Below are positions 26,947 to 35,655 of a stretch of DNA of 64,000 nt, one piece after another. The stretch spans positions 9,099-73,098 of the forward strand of contig SFIW01000005.1 of assembly GCA_004556055.1 (NCBI GenBank). Reading direction: 5' to 3'. The translations under genes and the position numbers were made by a program. The notes under the pieces are model-generated. The model saw nothing but the letters and a program-made list of their open reading frames with translations, did no database searches and was not told the origin of the DNA. This stretch comes from Planctomycetaceae bacterium (GTDB taxonomy: Bacteria > Planctomycetota > Planctomycetia > Pirellulales > Thermoguttaceae). The first letter of the stretch is position 1. The number at the start of each line of letters is the position of its first letter.

Positions 26947-28290
26947 CTACTCGGGAAGAATTAAATCAGGGCTGATCGACGCGTCGACGTGCGGCGCGCT
27001 CGAGTCGGCGGTTTGCGCGTCGCTTTCAACCGAAGGAACGTTTTGTCCGAGGAGCTCCATGAACTTCGCTTTCGATCGGCAGAGGGTTACGATCCTTTCA
27101 AGGATCTTTTCGGGGGCTCCGTTCGAGAGAGCTAGCTTGTGTTGGACGACTCCGAATTTCGTCGCAGGCGTCAGATCGGCGCGCTGCGGCTCTCCCGAGA
27201 GAGGAGTCGGAGTGAAGAAGACGCCGTCGTGCGACGCAAGGCGCGACGGATTCGCGAAAACGAAGAGAGGAATCGCGCCGAGGTTGAAGTCGGTGACGAT
27301 CTTCCCGTCGTACTCAACGCCTTGAATCTGGCCGTTTTTGAGGATTTTGACGCGCTTTGCCCTTCCTGAGGGGGCGACGCGACCGACTTGTATTGAGAGG
27401 GCGTAGACCGCGCCGTCGCGCAAGAGAGCGACGGAACCGTCGTCGGCGACTTGTTCAAAATCACCCGCCTTGGTGTAGAAGGTCGCGTTCGTCTCCGGAT
27501 CGAAGACCTGGAACCAGAATGGTTCGTCGAGGGCGAGCGCCCAGTCTGAGGCGGGAGCGTCGACGGTTTTCGCCGGCGCGACGGAAAATCTTTCAAGATC
27601 GCCGCGCGCCCAATCTCTCTCGCGTCTTCCAGAGACGTTGCGATTAACTTCCGCGTCGATCCAATACGCGGCGAGGCGCTGAATTTCGGCGTCCATGGCG
27701 TCGACGGAAGCGCGTTGCTCGGGCTTGAGTAGAGCGTGATCAATCTTTACGGCGGCGACGGCGAGATTTTCTTGAAGGAGTTTTTCAAGTTTTGGGTCAA
27801 CTTGGCTTGGCCCTACGTCAGGGAGCGCAGGGACGACGAGCTCCGCGCCGGGAACGCCCATTTCGGAGACGTCGATTCCTTCGGGTAGAGGATCATTTTC
27901 GCCGATGATCGCAGTAAACTCCTTGAAAAGGGGTTGACGCGAGAGCGCGTTCATTTCGTCGACGTCGACGGGAAGATTGACGTCGGAGTTGCGTAACGCT
28001 GGGGGCGGCAGGAGAGGCGCGTCGCCGAGAATCGCTTCTTGGGGGAGCTCTTCGGCGCCGTCCGTCGCCGGTGCGTTTTGTTCGTTGTCGGCGCTTTGAG
28101 CGTCCTTGTCGTCGACGGTCAAGAGAAGAGGTTCCTCCGTCTCGTCCTCGTCGTTGGCGAGCGTAAAGTCGAGATCGTCTTGTTCTTGAGCGAAGACGCG
28201 AGGAGCATGTCGAAGAGAATCGAGGGCCTCTCCAAAAGTTAGGAGAGGGGCGACGCTTAACGACGCAATAACAAGGGCGAAACGTTTCAT
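26947..28290 (-). CDS. Secreted protein with a FlgG-like flagellar rod/hook domain
   Basis: The 447-residue protein has a signal peptide (to about RVFAQEQ) and a long acidic linker. From about residue 250 the C-terminal half follows FlgG/FlgE-type rod proteins. FWFQVFDPETNATFYTKAGD mirrors the FFQV...YTRDGSF strand pair, VKILKNGQIQGV the IGxDGxV strand, and LFVFANPSRLASHDGVFFTP the FxNPxGL region. LALSNGAPEKILERIVTL is like the terminal SNVDLxxE helix. True FlgG is small and lacks a cleavable Sec signal and acidic linker. No flagellar gene is near. It starts 36 bp after thyX. Confidence 0.7.
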   Translation of the reverse strand: MKRFALVIASLSVAPLLTFGEALDSLRHAPRVFAQEQDDLDFTLANDEDETEEPLLLTVDDKDAQSADNEQNAPATDGAEELPQEAILGDAPLLPPPALRNSDVNLPVDVDEMNALSRQPLFKEFTAIIGENDPLPEGIDVSEMGVPGAELVVPALPDVGPSQVDPKLEKLLQENLAVAAVKIDHALLKPEQRASVDAMDAEIQRLAAYWIDAEVNRNVSGRRERDWARGDLERFSVAPAKTVDAPASDWALALDEPFWFQVFDPETNATFYTKAGDFEQVADDGSVALLRDGAVYALSIQVGRVAPSGRAKRVKILKNGQIQGVEYDGKIVTDFNLGAIPLFVFANPSRLASHDGVFFTPTPLSGEPQRADLTPATKFGVVQHKLALSNGAPEKILERIVTLCRSKAKFMELLGQNVPSVESDAQTADSSAPHVDASISPDLILPE

Positions 28291-28326
28291 AGTAGCAGTT
28301 GACTCCTTATTGATGAAGGGAGCGCG

Positions 28327-29217
28327 TCATTCGCGAGCGAGGCCTAGCGAGACGAGTTTTTCCCATGCTTCGTCGCGTTCGCGACATCGCGCGAGCCCTT
28401 GCCACGACTCATGGCCGAGTTGCATAAACTCCTTTTTCGAGACGGGAATTTTTCCTGCGGCGGCGAGTTTGGCGATCGTTTCTTGTTCGAGCGTCGACAG
28501 TGTCATGGCGCCGAACTGGTAATCTTTAAAGGCGGCGTAGGAGATCGGGAAGAGGGGCCTGATAATCTCTTCGCCAATCACGGTCGCGTATTCTCTAATT
28601 TCTAATTGAGCGTGCTTTTCCATTCTCAGGGCAAGGAAATGGAAAAGGTTGTGAAGGTCGCATTTCCAATACGCCTGGGTATATGTCGACAGGGGGAGAT
28701 CCTTTCGCGCCTGTTCTCGCGCGACGCCTAAGTCGACGCGTTTTTCGTACAGCGCGCGCGCGGAACTGAGGAACGCGTTTTCGGAGGCGGATAACTCCGC
28801 GCCGATCTCTGGATCGACAAAACCTTCGCTTCCCTGACGGTTTGAGGAGGCTTGCGTTCTCCACGCGTCCGCTGGGGTTGTCGTCGCGGAATCGATGGCG
28901 ACGGAATATCGCGTCGAATATTCGTTGACGGACGCGGTTCGGTGCCTGATCCACTGTCGCCAAACGTCCATCGGGACTCTAACGAGGAGTTTAACCTCAG
29001 CCATCTCGAAGGGCGTCGTATGGCGATGACGCAAGAGGTAGCGAATGAGGGTTCGGTCGTCTGAGACGGATTTTGTTCCGACTCCGTAGCTAACGCGAGC
29101 GGCCTGTACGACCGAGTCGTCGGACCCCATCGCGTCGACAAGGCAGACGAACCCGTCGTTTAATAGAGGAAATTTCTTCCATCGTAGCGCTTCAAGCGCC
29201 TCTGTATTGGCCGCCAT
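28327..29217 (-). CDS. thyX: Flavin-dependent thymidylate synthase ThyX
   Basis: The 296-residue enzyme shows the ThyX motif RHRTASVNEYSTR at residues 91-103 and the downstream helix TYTQAYWKCDLHNLFHFLALR. It methylates dUMP to dTMP using methylene-THF and FAD/NADPH. The ATG at 29217 follows GGGAGGAGG; a much longer upstream frame is ignored because it lacks conserved sequence. It lies 71 bp after dsbD. Length is above the roughly 220-260 of short ThyX proteins but normal for this longer group. Confidence 0.93.
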   Translation of the reverse strand: MAANTEALEALRWKKFPLLNDGFVCLVDAMGSDDSVVQAARVSYGVGTKSVSDDRTLIRYLLRHRHTTPFEMAEVKLLVRVPMDVWRQWIRHRTASVNEYSTRYSVAIDSATTTPADAWRTQASSNRQGSEGFVDPEIGAELSASENAFLSSARALYEKRVDLGVAREQARKDLPLSTYTQAYWKCDLHNLFHFLALRMEKHAQLEIREYATVIGEEIIRPLFPISYAAFKDYQFGAMTLSTLEQETIAKLAAAGKIPVSKKEFMQLGHESWQGLARCRERDEAWEKLVSLGLARE

Positions 29218-29288
29218 GGCGACTCCTCCTCCCTTAATTACGATTAAACGTATGAGAAAGTTGCGATCGATATGACAAAAAGTTGATT

Positions 29289-31385
29289 TTATTTGGCGTC
29301 GGGGATCGTTTGTAGGGCCTCCAGGAGCGTTCCCTTCGAATATAGCCCTTTCAAAATAATCGGCGCCGACGGATTGGCCGGATTGAAGATCATGAGCGTG
29401 GGAACCTGACGCGCGCCGCACTGATCGAGAAGCTCGTTAATCGCAAGGACGTCGGGGGTCTGCGCGTCTTGGTTTGTCCAGTCTGCAGTGAGCGTGAGAA
29501 TATTTTTTCGATCAAAGACCGCTTCCACCTCGGGCGTATGTAAAATCGTTTTTTCCAAGAACTTGCAGTTGACGCACCAGTCGGCGGTGAAATCGACGGC
29601 GACGCATCGTCCGTTTGCGAGCTCGCGATCGAGGGTTGCGCGGTCGAAGAGAGCCCAATGGTCTTGAGCGAGAGCGCCGTCGCGCTGCGCACGAATCGCC
29701 CAACGCGTCGCTTTCGCGGCGCTCGCGCTTTGCAACGTCGTCTTAATGGGATTGTGCGGGAAGTTGAAGGAGAAGAGAGCGACGACGAGTAGAAGGACGC
29801 ACGAAACGATCCAACTTACGCGTTTTTTGCCCGGATTCTCCATCTCAAATTGGAAACGTCCGATATTCCAGCACGCGAACCAAATCGCGAAGAGGAACGC
29901 AAGGGTCGGCAGTTGCGTCTCCAGCGGCGCGGAGTAGAGGATCCAAACGACCGCGATCAAGAGGAAAAACCCCATCGTTTTGCGGAAAGTATCCATCCAT
30001 TCGCCCGGCTTGGGGAAGAATTTCAGCAGCTCGGGGAACGCGCCTGCGACGAGGAAGGGGGACGCCATCCCTAACCCGATGAGAAGGTAAACGGCGACGA
30101 CGAGGCCCGTCTGTCCCTGACGCGTCATCTCGCTGGCCCAGTCAAGCGCGGGGCTTAGGAGGGGCGCGCCGCAAGGGATCGCCAAGAGGGTGGTAATAAT
30201 TCCTTTAAAGATTGCGCCCGCGGGCCCCTCCTTCGAGGTGAGCTCGTTGGAACGTTCTCCGCCAAGGAACGCGGGAGTCTGAAGTTCCCAGACTCCCATG
30301 AGGCTTAGCGCCATCGCGAAGACGATCGCGCTCATGACGATTTGGAAGAGGGAACGCGTGAAGAGGAAGCTTAGTCCGACGCTCGCAAAGGCCAAGGCTC
30401 CAAAGACGATCAAGACGCCGAGCGCGTACCAGACGTTTAGGATGAACGCGCTCGCGCGACTGCGCCCCGCTTGCTCAAAGAAGGAGAGGATTTTGAGTCC
30501 GACGACGGGCAGAACGCAAGGCGTTACGTTCAAGACGAGGCCCCCCAAGAACGCGGTCAAAAGGAGAACAAAGAGCCCGCCTTTCGTCTTTTGCGCGCCT
30601 TCAACGACAAGCCCCGCGTCCTCTTGCGTCGCGATATTTTCACCTTGCGCTTTATTTTGCGCGTCGTCGTCGTTCTCCGACGCGTTCTCCTGCGGTCGAA
30701 GGATTGCCGCAAGAACGTCTTCGACAGTTGCGTCGGCGTCGTACTTGACGTTGAAGCTGACATTTTGAGGAACGCAAACGCCTCCTTCGCCGTCGGAGCA
30801 CGCGAGCGCGGAGATTTCTCCCGAAACTTCAAGAGTCGTCAGGTCGGTCGGCGCGCTCTTCGCGTAGATCGGCGCGATCCATTCGACGCGCCCGATGAGC
30901 TCTTCGAGGGTCGAATCATACGGGTCTTTAACGAAGATCGGCGCGGTGGCGAGGAGGACGTCGCCGACCTCGAACGCGTCGCTTTCTTTCTTCTCTATCG
31001 CAACCTTCAACTTTTCAAAGAGGGTGGGCGCTCCTCCCGCGCCTTGAGTCGGGGTATAGATATGCCATCCTTCTGCGACGGGGGTTTGAACCGATAAAAA
31101 CGCGACGAGTTCAAGCCCTTCGCGCGCCCATTCCTTCGGATCTGCGGCGACGGAAGGAGGAACCGGCGCGACGCAACCTTCAGCCGTCAGAGGTTCGATG
31201 GAGGCGGTATCGGGAGTCGTGGGAATATCCACGGAGAATTGTAAAGGAGAAAAAGGAGCGGCTGAATCTGAACCGACGTTTGGGGCGAGGAAAGACTGCG
31301 CGCGAAGAAGGCTTGGCTGTGAAAATAGGATGACGCATGCAATCGCGACGATCTCCCACGTCAGCGAGAATAGGTTCTTTTTCAT
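29289..31385 (-). CDS. dsbD: Thiol:disulfide interchange protein DsbD
   Basis: The 698-residue protein has a signal peptide and an N-terminal DsbD-alpha domain with the cysteine pair around LACSDGEGGVC. A multi-helix CcdA-type core carries TPCVLP and IPCGAPLLSPA, and a C-terminal thioredoxin domain carries ADWCVNCK. It passes electrons from cytoplasmic thioredoxin to periplasmic thiols; trxB in the same region could feed it. ATG 31385 follows GGAG at a normal distance. A long hairpin separates it from the sigma gene upstream. Confidence 0.92.
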   Translation of the reverse strand: MKKNLFSLTWEIVAIACVILFSQPSLLRAQSFLAPNVGSDSAAPFSPLQFSVDIPTTPDTASIEPLTAEGCVAPVPPSVAADPKEWAREGLELVAFLSVQTPVAEGWHIYTPTQGAGGAPTLFEKLKVAIEKKESDAFEVGDVLLATAPIFVKDPYDSTLEELIGRVEWIAPIYAKSAPTDLTTLEVSGEISALACSDGEGGVCVPQNVSFNVKYDADATVEDVLAAILRPQENASENDDDAQNKAQGENIATQEDAGLVVEGAQKTKGGLFVLLLTAFLGGLVLNVTPCVLPVVGLKILSFFEQAGRSRASAFILNVWYALGVLIVFGALAFASVGLSFLFTRSLFQIVMSAIVFAMALSLMGVWELQTPAFLGGERSNELTSKEGPAGAIFKGIITTLLAIPCGAPLLSPALDWASEMTRQGQTGLVVAVYLLIGLGMASPFLVAGAFPELLKFFPKPGEWMDTFRKTMGFFLLIAVVWILYSAPLETQLPTLAFLFAIWFACWNIGRFQFEMENPGKKRVSWIVSCVLLLVVALFSFNFPHNPIKTTLQSASAAKATRWAIRAQRDGALAQDHWALFDRATLDRELANGRCVAVDFTADWCVNCKFLEKTILHTPEVEAVFDRKNILTLTADWTNQDAQTPDVLAINELLDQCGARQVPTLMIFNPANPSAPIILKGLYSKGTLLEALQTIPDAK

Positions 31386-31490
31386 TTGAAATCTCCGTTT
31401 GTCCTGAAAGCGCAACTTGGTTAAGGGCCTCTTCGCGCTTTCATTTTACCGACGTGCGCTTGCTTGTACACGTCCCCCGTGAATAGACAA

Positions 31491-31530
31491 AACGACCCGT
31501 CGCGGCTTCTACGGCGCGCGACGGGTCGTT
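31491..31530 (-). terminator. Strong terminator after the sigma-28 gene
   Basis: A perfect 14-bp stem, AACGACCCGTCGCG (31491-31504) with CGCGACGGGTCGTT (31517-31530), has a 12-base loop. The minus strand continues with TTTTG. It makes the sigma gene a single transcription unit. Confidence 0.8.
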
Positions 31531-31558
31531 GGACGTAAGTTAATCGACGATTTGAGGA

Positions 31559-32341
31559 TCAAACAAATTCCATTTTGCGATCTTTAAGTTGCTTCTGAAG
31601 TCTTGCTACGATGGAACTATGCATTTGGCTGACGCGACTTTCGCTCAAATCGAGCGCCGCGCCGATTTCTTTCATCGTCATTTCCTCATAATAATAGAGG
31701 ATGATAATCATTCTTTCGTTACGATTGAGTCCGCGGGTAACCATGCGGATGACGTCAGATTTCTGCAATCTGCTCGTGGGATCTTCACTATTCTCGTCTT
31801 CGACGAGATCGATTTCGCTAACGTCCTTCGAGCCGTCGGTTTCAAACCACTTCTTATTGAGACTGACGAGATTGACGGCGTTCGCGTCGTTCATAACGCG
31901 TTCGAGTTCGTTCTTGTCAAGATTGAGATGCTTGGCTAGTTCGTCTTGCGTGGGCATTCTTCCGAGCTTGCTTGAGAGTTCCTTGTTAGCTTCGGAGAGT
32001 TTTCTCGCGCGAGAGCGGACGAGTCGCGGAACCCAGTCGGTGCTGCGCAATTCGTCGAGCATGGCGCCGCGGATGCGCGGAACGCAGTATGTCTCAAACT
32101 TGACGCTCCGCGAAGGATCGTACGCGTCGATGGCGTCCATAAGACCAAAGACGCCGGCGGAAGCGAGATCGTCGACGTCGACTTCGTCGGGTAGGCGCGA
32201 CCAAACGCGTTCAGCGTGATAGCGAACGAGGGGCAAATACTGCTCGATAAGCTCGTTGCGTAAGGTTTGATTAGAACGATCGACAATAAAGTCCTGCCAC
32301 ATACGAGCAACCGTTTCGGGATCAGACTGAGTCGCGATCAT
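31559..32341 (-). CDS. RNA polymerase sigma factor of the FliA/WhiG (sigma-28) family
   Basis: The 260-residue protein contains sigma regions 2 (DVDDLASAGVFGLMDAIDAYDPSRSVKFETYC), 3 (TQDELAKHLNLDKNELERVM) and 4 (MTMKEIGAALDLSESRVSQMHSSIVARLQ), in the compact order of FliA/WhiG. GAMLDELRSTDWVPR is diagnostic of this group. It should direct RNA polymerase to TAAA-N15-GCCGATAA-type promoters. ATG 32341 follows AAGGAGG. A matching promoter lies about 210 bases upstream, so it is probably autoregulated; two more copies sit before mla genes. No FlgM anti-sigma gene was recognised. Confidence 0.93.
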   Translation of the reverse strand: MIATQSDPETVARMWQDFIVDRSNQTLRNELIEQYLPLVRYHAERVWSRLPDEVDVDDLASAGVFGLMDAIDAYDPSRSVKFETYCVPRIRGAMLDELRSTDWVPRLVRSRARKLSEANKELSSKLGRMPTQDELAKHLNLDKNELERVMNDANAVNLVSLNKKWFETDGSKDVSEIDLVEDENSEDPTSRLQKSDVIRMVTRGLNRNERMIIILYYYEEMTMKEIGAALDLSESRVSQMHSSIVARLQKQLKDRKMEFV

Positions 32342-32550
32342 AAATTCCTCCTTGGCGACATGAGACGTACGAGAACGTCCCGCCAGACAATTAACCAACG
32401 TCCATGTTGAACTGAGCAAGAACCTCAGCGTGGTCGGTCGTCCAGATCGACGCGACTATGCATGGGTTCCACGATACGTTTAGAGTCTCGAGGACTCGGT
32501 AAAACGCGTGTGAAGCAACTTTCGGGGTCATACAACCGCCGTTACTGGTA

Positions 32551-32577
32551 TTATCGTCTCAGACGTTAAAAGGTTTA
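32551..32577 (-). promoter_or_regulatory. Sigma-28-type promoter upstream of the sigma-28 gene
   Basis: Read on the minus strand: TAAA (32577-32574), exactly 15 bases, GACGATAA (32558-32551). This fits the FliA consensus layout TAAA-N15-GCCGATAA. The transcript would carry a leader of roughly 200 bases. The 353 bases between the sigma start and the gene at 32695 otherwise show nothing I can name. Confidence 0.7.
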
Positions 32578-32694
32578 GAAATTAGCGAGATTTTTATAAA
32601 AGAAACCGTAGTTTTTTTAAGAAAGCGCCGCAAGGGTCGCGGCGCGTCAAATAGGAGTGAAACTTTAATTGAAAATCAGAAGAATATGGATTTT

Positions 32695-33672
32695 TTACTG
32701 CCGAGGAAGCGTTTGTTCCTTGAGCGTTTTGACATTGGGGGGCGTCTCAACGGTTCTTTGGGGCGTCGGATTGGGCGAGAGGGGCGTTCCTTGGAGCGTA
32801 CGCAGGCCTGCGGGAGCGGAAGGCGTCGTTTCAGTCTTGGTCTTTGCGCTTTCTTGACGGAGACGATATTCGTCGGGTAGAACGAGGACGGGAGGCGCGG
32901 CTTTCCCGGGGGTGGACGACGCTTCCGGCGTGACGGTTCTCGCGCTTGCAGACGCTTTTGCTTTAGAGGGGGGAGTCTTTTGAGGGTCGCCTTCGACGGG
33001 AGGAATGGCTTCCGCGACGCCTTGGATCGGGGGCTTGAGCGTTTTCGTTTCGGAAGGTTTTGTCGAGTCTTCCGTCGCGGGGGCGCATGGATCGGGAGTC
33101 GTTCCGTCGTTGGCGCGAGCGGCTGCTCGAGCTGCGTCGAGCGCGTCTTGGCGGTTGGAGCCTGCGGGTCGCAAAACGCGAATCAAGACGGGTTCGTAGA
33201 CGATACGCGCGACGTAATGATCGACCCATACGCCAGGTTTTGTCTCTTCGCGCTTGAGGTCGACGACCTTGCGCGGTTCGATTCCACGCACGTAGTGATA
33301 TTCATAGATATTGCCGTCGGAACCAAAAATGGTCCCAGATTCGGTCAAACGGTCGTTAGGGTCGCCAGGGTTTCTTGTCAAGGAAAGGTCGGCGTCTTCG
33401 GCGTCGGTTTGCGTCGTGGTACGCGACGCGACGGGAATCTGGTAGATCTCCGGCGTCATAAGGGAAACGTAGGGTGGGGAATAGGTTGTAACCTCGCCGG
33501 AGGAACCCCAAATTAAAGCGCCGCGTCCGACGTCGTTAAGGCAAGACGCGTTCACGTTCGGATCGTATGCGCGCGCTAGCGGTCGTTCTGACGTCGCGCC
33601 AAGACCCGCCAACAGGAGTGCAAACGCGACAACGCGTCTTTTTGACAGCATGTTTCGCATATATGACGTCAT
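32695..33672 (-). CDS. Secreted proline-rich protein of unknown function
   Basis: The 325-residue protein has a signal peptide (VVAFALLLAGLGATS). A conserved-looking N-terminal domain (about 35-190) contains GRGALIWGSSGEVT and GNIYEYHYVRGIEPRKVVDL. The C-terminal half is Pro/Thr/Ala-rich and probably unstructured, ending TPQRTVETPPNVKTLKEQ. No family is recognised. It may be an envelope protein with a flexible tail. AGGG lies upstream of the ATG. Confidence 0.7.
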   Translation of the reverse strand: MTSYMRNMLSKRRVVAFALLLAGLGATSERPLARAYDPNVNASCLNDVGRGALIWGSSGEVTTYSPPYVSLMTPEIYQIPVASRTTTQTDAEDADLSLTRNPGDPNDRLTESGTIFGSDGNIYEYHYVRGIEPRKVVDLKREETKPGVWVDHYVARIVYEPVLIRVLRPAGSNRQDALDAARAAARANDGTTPDPCAPATEDSTKPSETKTLKPPIQGVAEAIPPVEGDPQKTPPSKAKASASARTVTPEASSTPGKAAPPVLVLPDEYRLRQESAKTKTETTPSAPAGLRTLQGTPLSPNPTPQRTVETPPNVKTLKEQTLPRQ

Positions 33673-33870
33673 GTAAGCCCTTTTTACTTAAAGAAAGCGT
33701 GCATTTTCTTTATTTTGCTTATTTTCCTTCTTGCAATATGTATAACAAAAAAGATTGATATTTCAAGAGTTGCTGGATTAATCGCTATAAATTGACGCAA
33801 GAAAGGTTTAAAGGTTTGGGTTCTAACGGATAAAGGAGATGTAGGTAAGAAAGATGTTGGCAAGAAATAA

Positions 33871-33905
33871 AAAGCCCTCGTAGACGGCGCGGCGCCACGA
33901 GAGTG
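33871..33905 (-). terminator. Candidate terminator after the zinc-ribbon protein gene
   Basis: CTCGT (33877-33881) and ACGAG (33897-33901) enclose a GC-rich loop that can itself pair. On the minus strand GGGCTTTTTATTT follows. Confidence 0.5.
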
Positions 33906-33931
33906 TAATAGACGGCGAGTCTTAGTACAAA

Positions 33932-34291
33932 CTATCTGTTGTTCGCCTGTTCCTCTGCGCCAGAAATGGGCGTCGTTTCTTCAAGAGGTTGGAGATTTGG
34001 CTCCGAAGGCGTTTCTTGCTCTGCCTCTAGTGAAGCTTGAGAATCGATACTACGCGCGCCTTGGTCGACGATGTAATCGAAAATCGATCGATGAAAGACA
34101 ATCGCCGAGACAATAATCGCGACAAGAAAAAGCCAGTAAATCGTAGCAAAGATCGAGAAGTGCGAACGGGTTCCCTTCTTCCCCTTCGTTTCCCATGTAG
34201 TCTCGCAAAACTTGCATTGCATCGTTGAGTGTGGCAGGAGACGGGTCCACTGCCGTCCACACCTAGGGCAAATATAATAATACAATCTCAT
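33932..34291 (-). CDS. Zinc-ribbon protein with one transmembrane helix
   Basis: The 119-residue protein starts MRLYYYICPRCGRQW and shows a CxxC...CxxC ribbon (CPRCG, then CKFCE). One membrane helix follows (IYWLFLVAIIVSAIVF), and then an acidic Pro/Glu-rich tail. The ribbon should be cytoplasmic. Function is unknown. I start at 34291 because the conserved ribbon begins there; the 44-residue upstream extension has no such features. Confidence 0.65.
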   Translation of the reverse strand: MRLYYYICPRCGRQWTRLLPHSTMQCKFCETTWETKGKKGTRSHFSIFATIYWLFLVAIIVSAIVFHRSIFDYIVDQGARSIDSQASLEAEQETPSEPNLQPLEETTPISGAEEQANNR

Positions 34292-34489
34292 AAGTAGAAG
34301 CTCTAGAAATGTTTTGAACGCCTTTACGCGGAAATGGTCCTTACGCGAATACAATTCTCCACGCGGTAATATTCTAACGACACACGACTTTAGAACAAGC
34401 GCCTTTGTCATTATATTAAACATTTTTACTGATTATACGAAAAAATCCCTCCTAGACCTTGGCGCATGAACCGTCTTTGAATTTGCGCG

Positions 34490-35569
34490 TCACTCGCTTT
34501 CCATGAGGAACCGTTCGGCGTCAAGGGCGGCGCAAGCTCCCGACCCGGCGGCGACGATCGCCTGGCGATATCGCGAATCGGCGCAATCTCCTGCGGCAAA
34601 GACGCCTGGAACGCTCGTCGCGGTCGCGGAAGCGGACTCATGAAGGATGAAGCCGTTTGCGTCGAGATTGAGCGCGCCTTCCAAAAACTCTGTGTTGGGA
34701 CGTCGTCCGATCGCGACGAAAACGCCCGACGCCTCGATTTCCAACGGCGCTTCCTTTAAATCGAGCGTATTCGCGAGTTTCACGCGTTCGACGCCCTTCT
34801 CGGACGACCCTAGGATTTCTGTGGGAACGCGATTCCAGAGGAGCTCGACTTTGGGATTTTCGCGAAGTCTCTTTTGCATGACGTTTGACGCGCGGAGTTG
34901 GTCTCGTCGGTGCGCGAGGTATACTTTGCTTGCGAACTTCGTCAAATAGAGGGCGTCTTCCGCTGCGGAATCTCCGCCGCCGACGACGAGAATGGGACGC
35001 TTATAGAAACGTGGCAACGCGCCGTCGCAGACAGCGCAGGCGCTGACTCCGTTGTTCTTAAAGAGCTCTTCCGAGGTTAGACCGAGCCACCGTGCAGAGG
35101 CTCCCGTCGCGACGATGACGGAACGCGCGAAATACTCGTCGCCGTTTGAATCGATTAGTTTGAAAGGCCTCTTGGAAAAATCGACCTTCGCGACGTCTTC
35201 CGAAACGACGCGAACGCCGCAGTCGAGAGCCTGTTTGCGCATGAGTTCGACGAGCGCGGGCCCCGAGACGCCGCGTTTGGAGGCGTCGTCGTCGAAGGTA
35301 TCGTAAGGAAGCGCGTATTGGCGTTCTTCGGCGATCGTCGTTTTCAAATATTCACGCAGATCTCCGGCGGGAAATCCCGGATAGTTTTCAACATAAGTCG
35401 TAGTGGCGAGTTGACCCATGGGAAGTCTTCCCGCGTCTTGATTTTCAGGAGTGAGGGCGCCTTCGAAGAGAATAGGTTCAAGCGCGGCGCGCGCGGCGTA
35501 GATAGCCGCCGTCCAACCGGCGGGACCGCTTCCAATAATCGCTACGTTTTGCGTCGTGACTTCGTTCAT
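34490..35569 (-). CDS. trxB: Thioredoxin reductase
   Basis: The 359-residue flavoprotein has the FAD motif IIGSGPAGWTAAIYAARA, MGQLATTTYVENYPGFP, the redox centre CAVCDGA, the NADPH motif VVGGGDSAAEDALYL and the end motif GVFAAGDCADSRYRQAIVAAGSG. It keeps thioredoxin reduced with NADPH and would also supply DsbD. It is slightly longer than typical (about 320), owing to an insertion after AEERQYALPYDTFDDDASKRG. GGAAG precedes the ATG at 35569. It follows mlaD on the same strand after a hairpin. Confidence 0.93.
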   Translation of the reverse strand: MNEVTTQNVAIIGSGPAGWTAAIYAARAALEPILFEGALTPENQDAGRLPMGQLATTTYVENYPGFPAGDLREYLKTTIAEERQYALPYDTFDDDASKRGVSGPALVELMRKQALDCGVRVVSEDVAKVDFSKRPFKLIDSNGDEYFARSVIVATGASARWLGLTSEELFKNNGVSACAVCDGALPRFYKRPILVVGGGDSAAEDALYLTKFASKVYLAHRRDQLRASNVMQKRLRENPKVELLWNRVPTEILGSSEKGVERVKLANTLDLKEAPLEIEASGVFVAIGRRPNTEFLEGALNLDANGFILHESASATATSVPGVFAAGDCADSRYRQAIVAAGSGACAALDAERFLMESE

Positions 35570-35601
35570 AGGGGTCTTCCTTTCTGTTGAATTATACATA
35601 A

Positions 35602-35628
35602 ACGCGCGTCCCTTGTCGGAACGCGCGT
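35602..35628 (-). terminator. Hairpin between mlaD and trxB
   Basis: Two ACGCGCGT arms (35602-35609, 35621-35628) pair with an 11-base loop. The minus strand continues TTTATG, a short T run, so this may be a weak terminator. Confidence 0.45.
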
Positions 35629-35655
35629 AAAGCGCTCAGCGGCAGAAACCGCGCG

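Noticed and set aside
33268..33290. GGTTCGATTCC resembling a tRNA T-loop
   Set aside because: It lies inside a coding sequence, and no acceptor stem or cloverleaf could be built around it.
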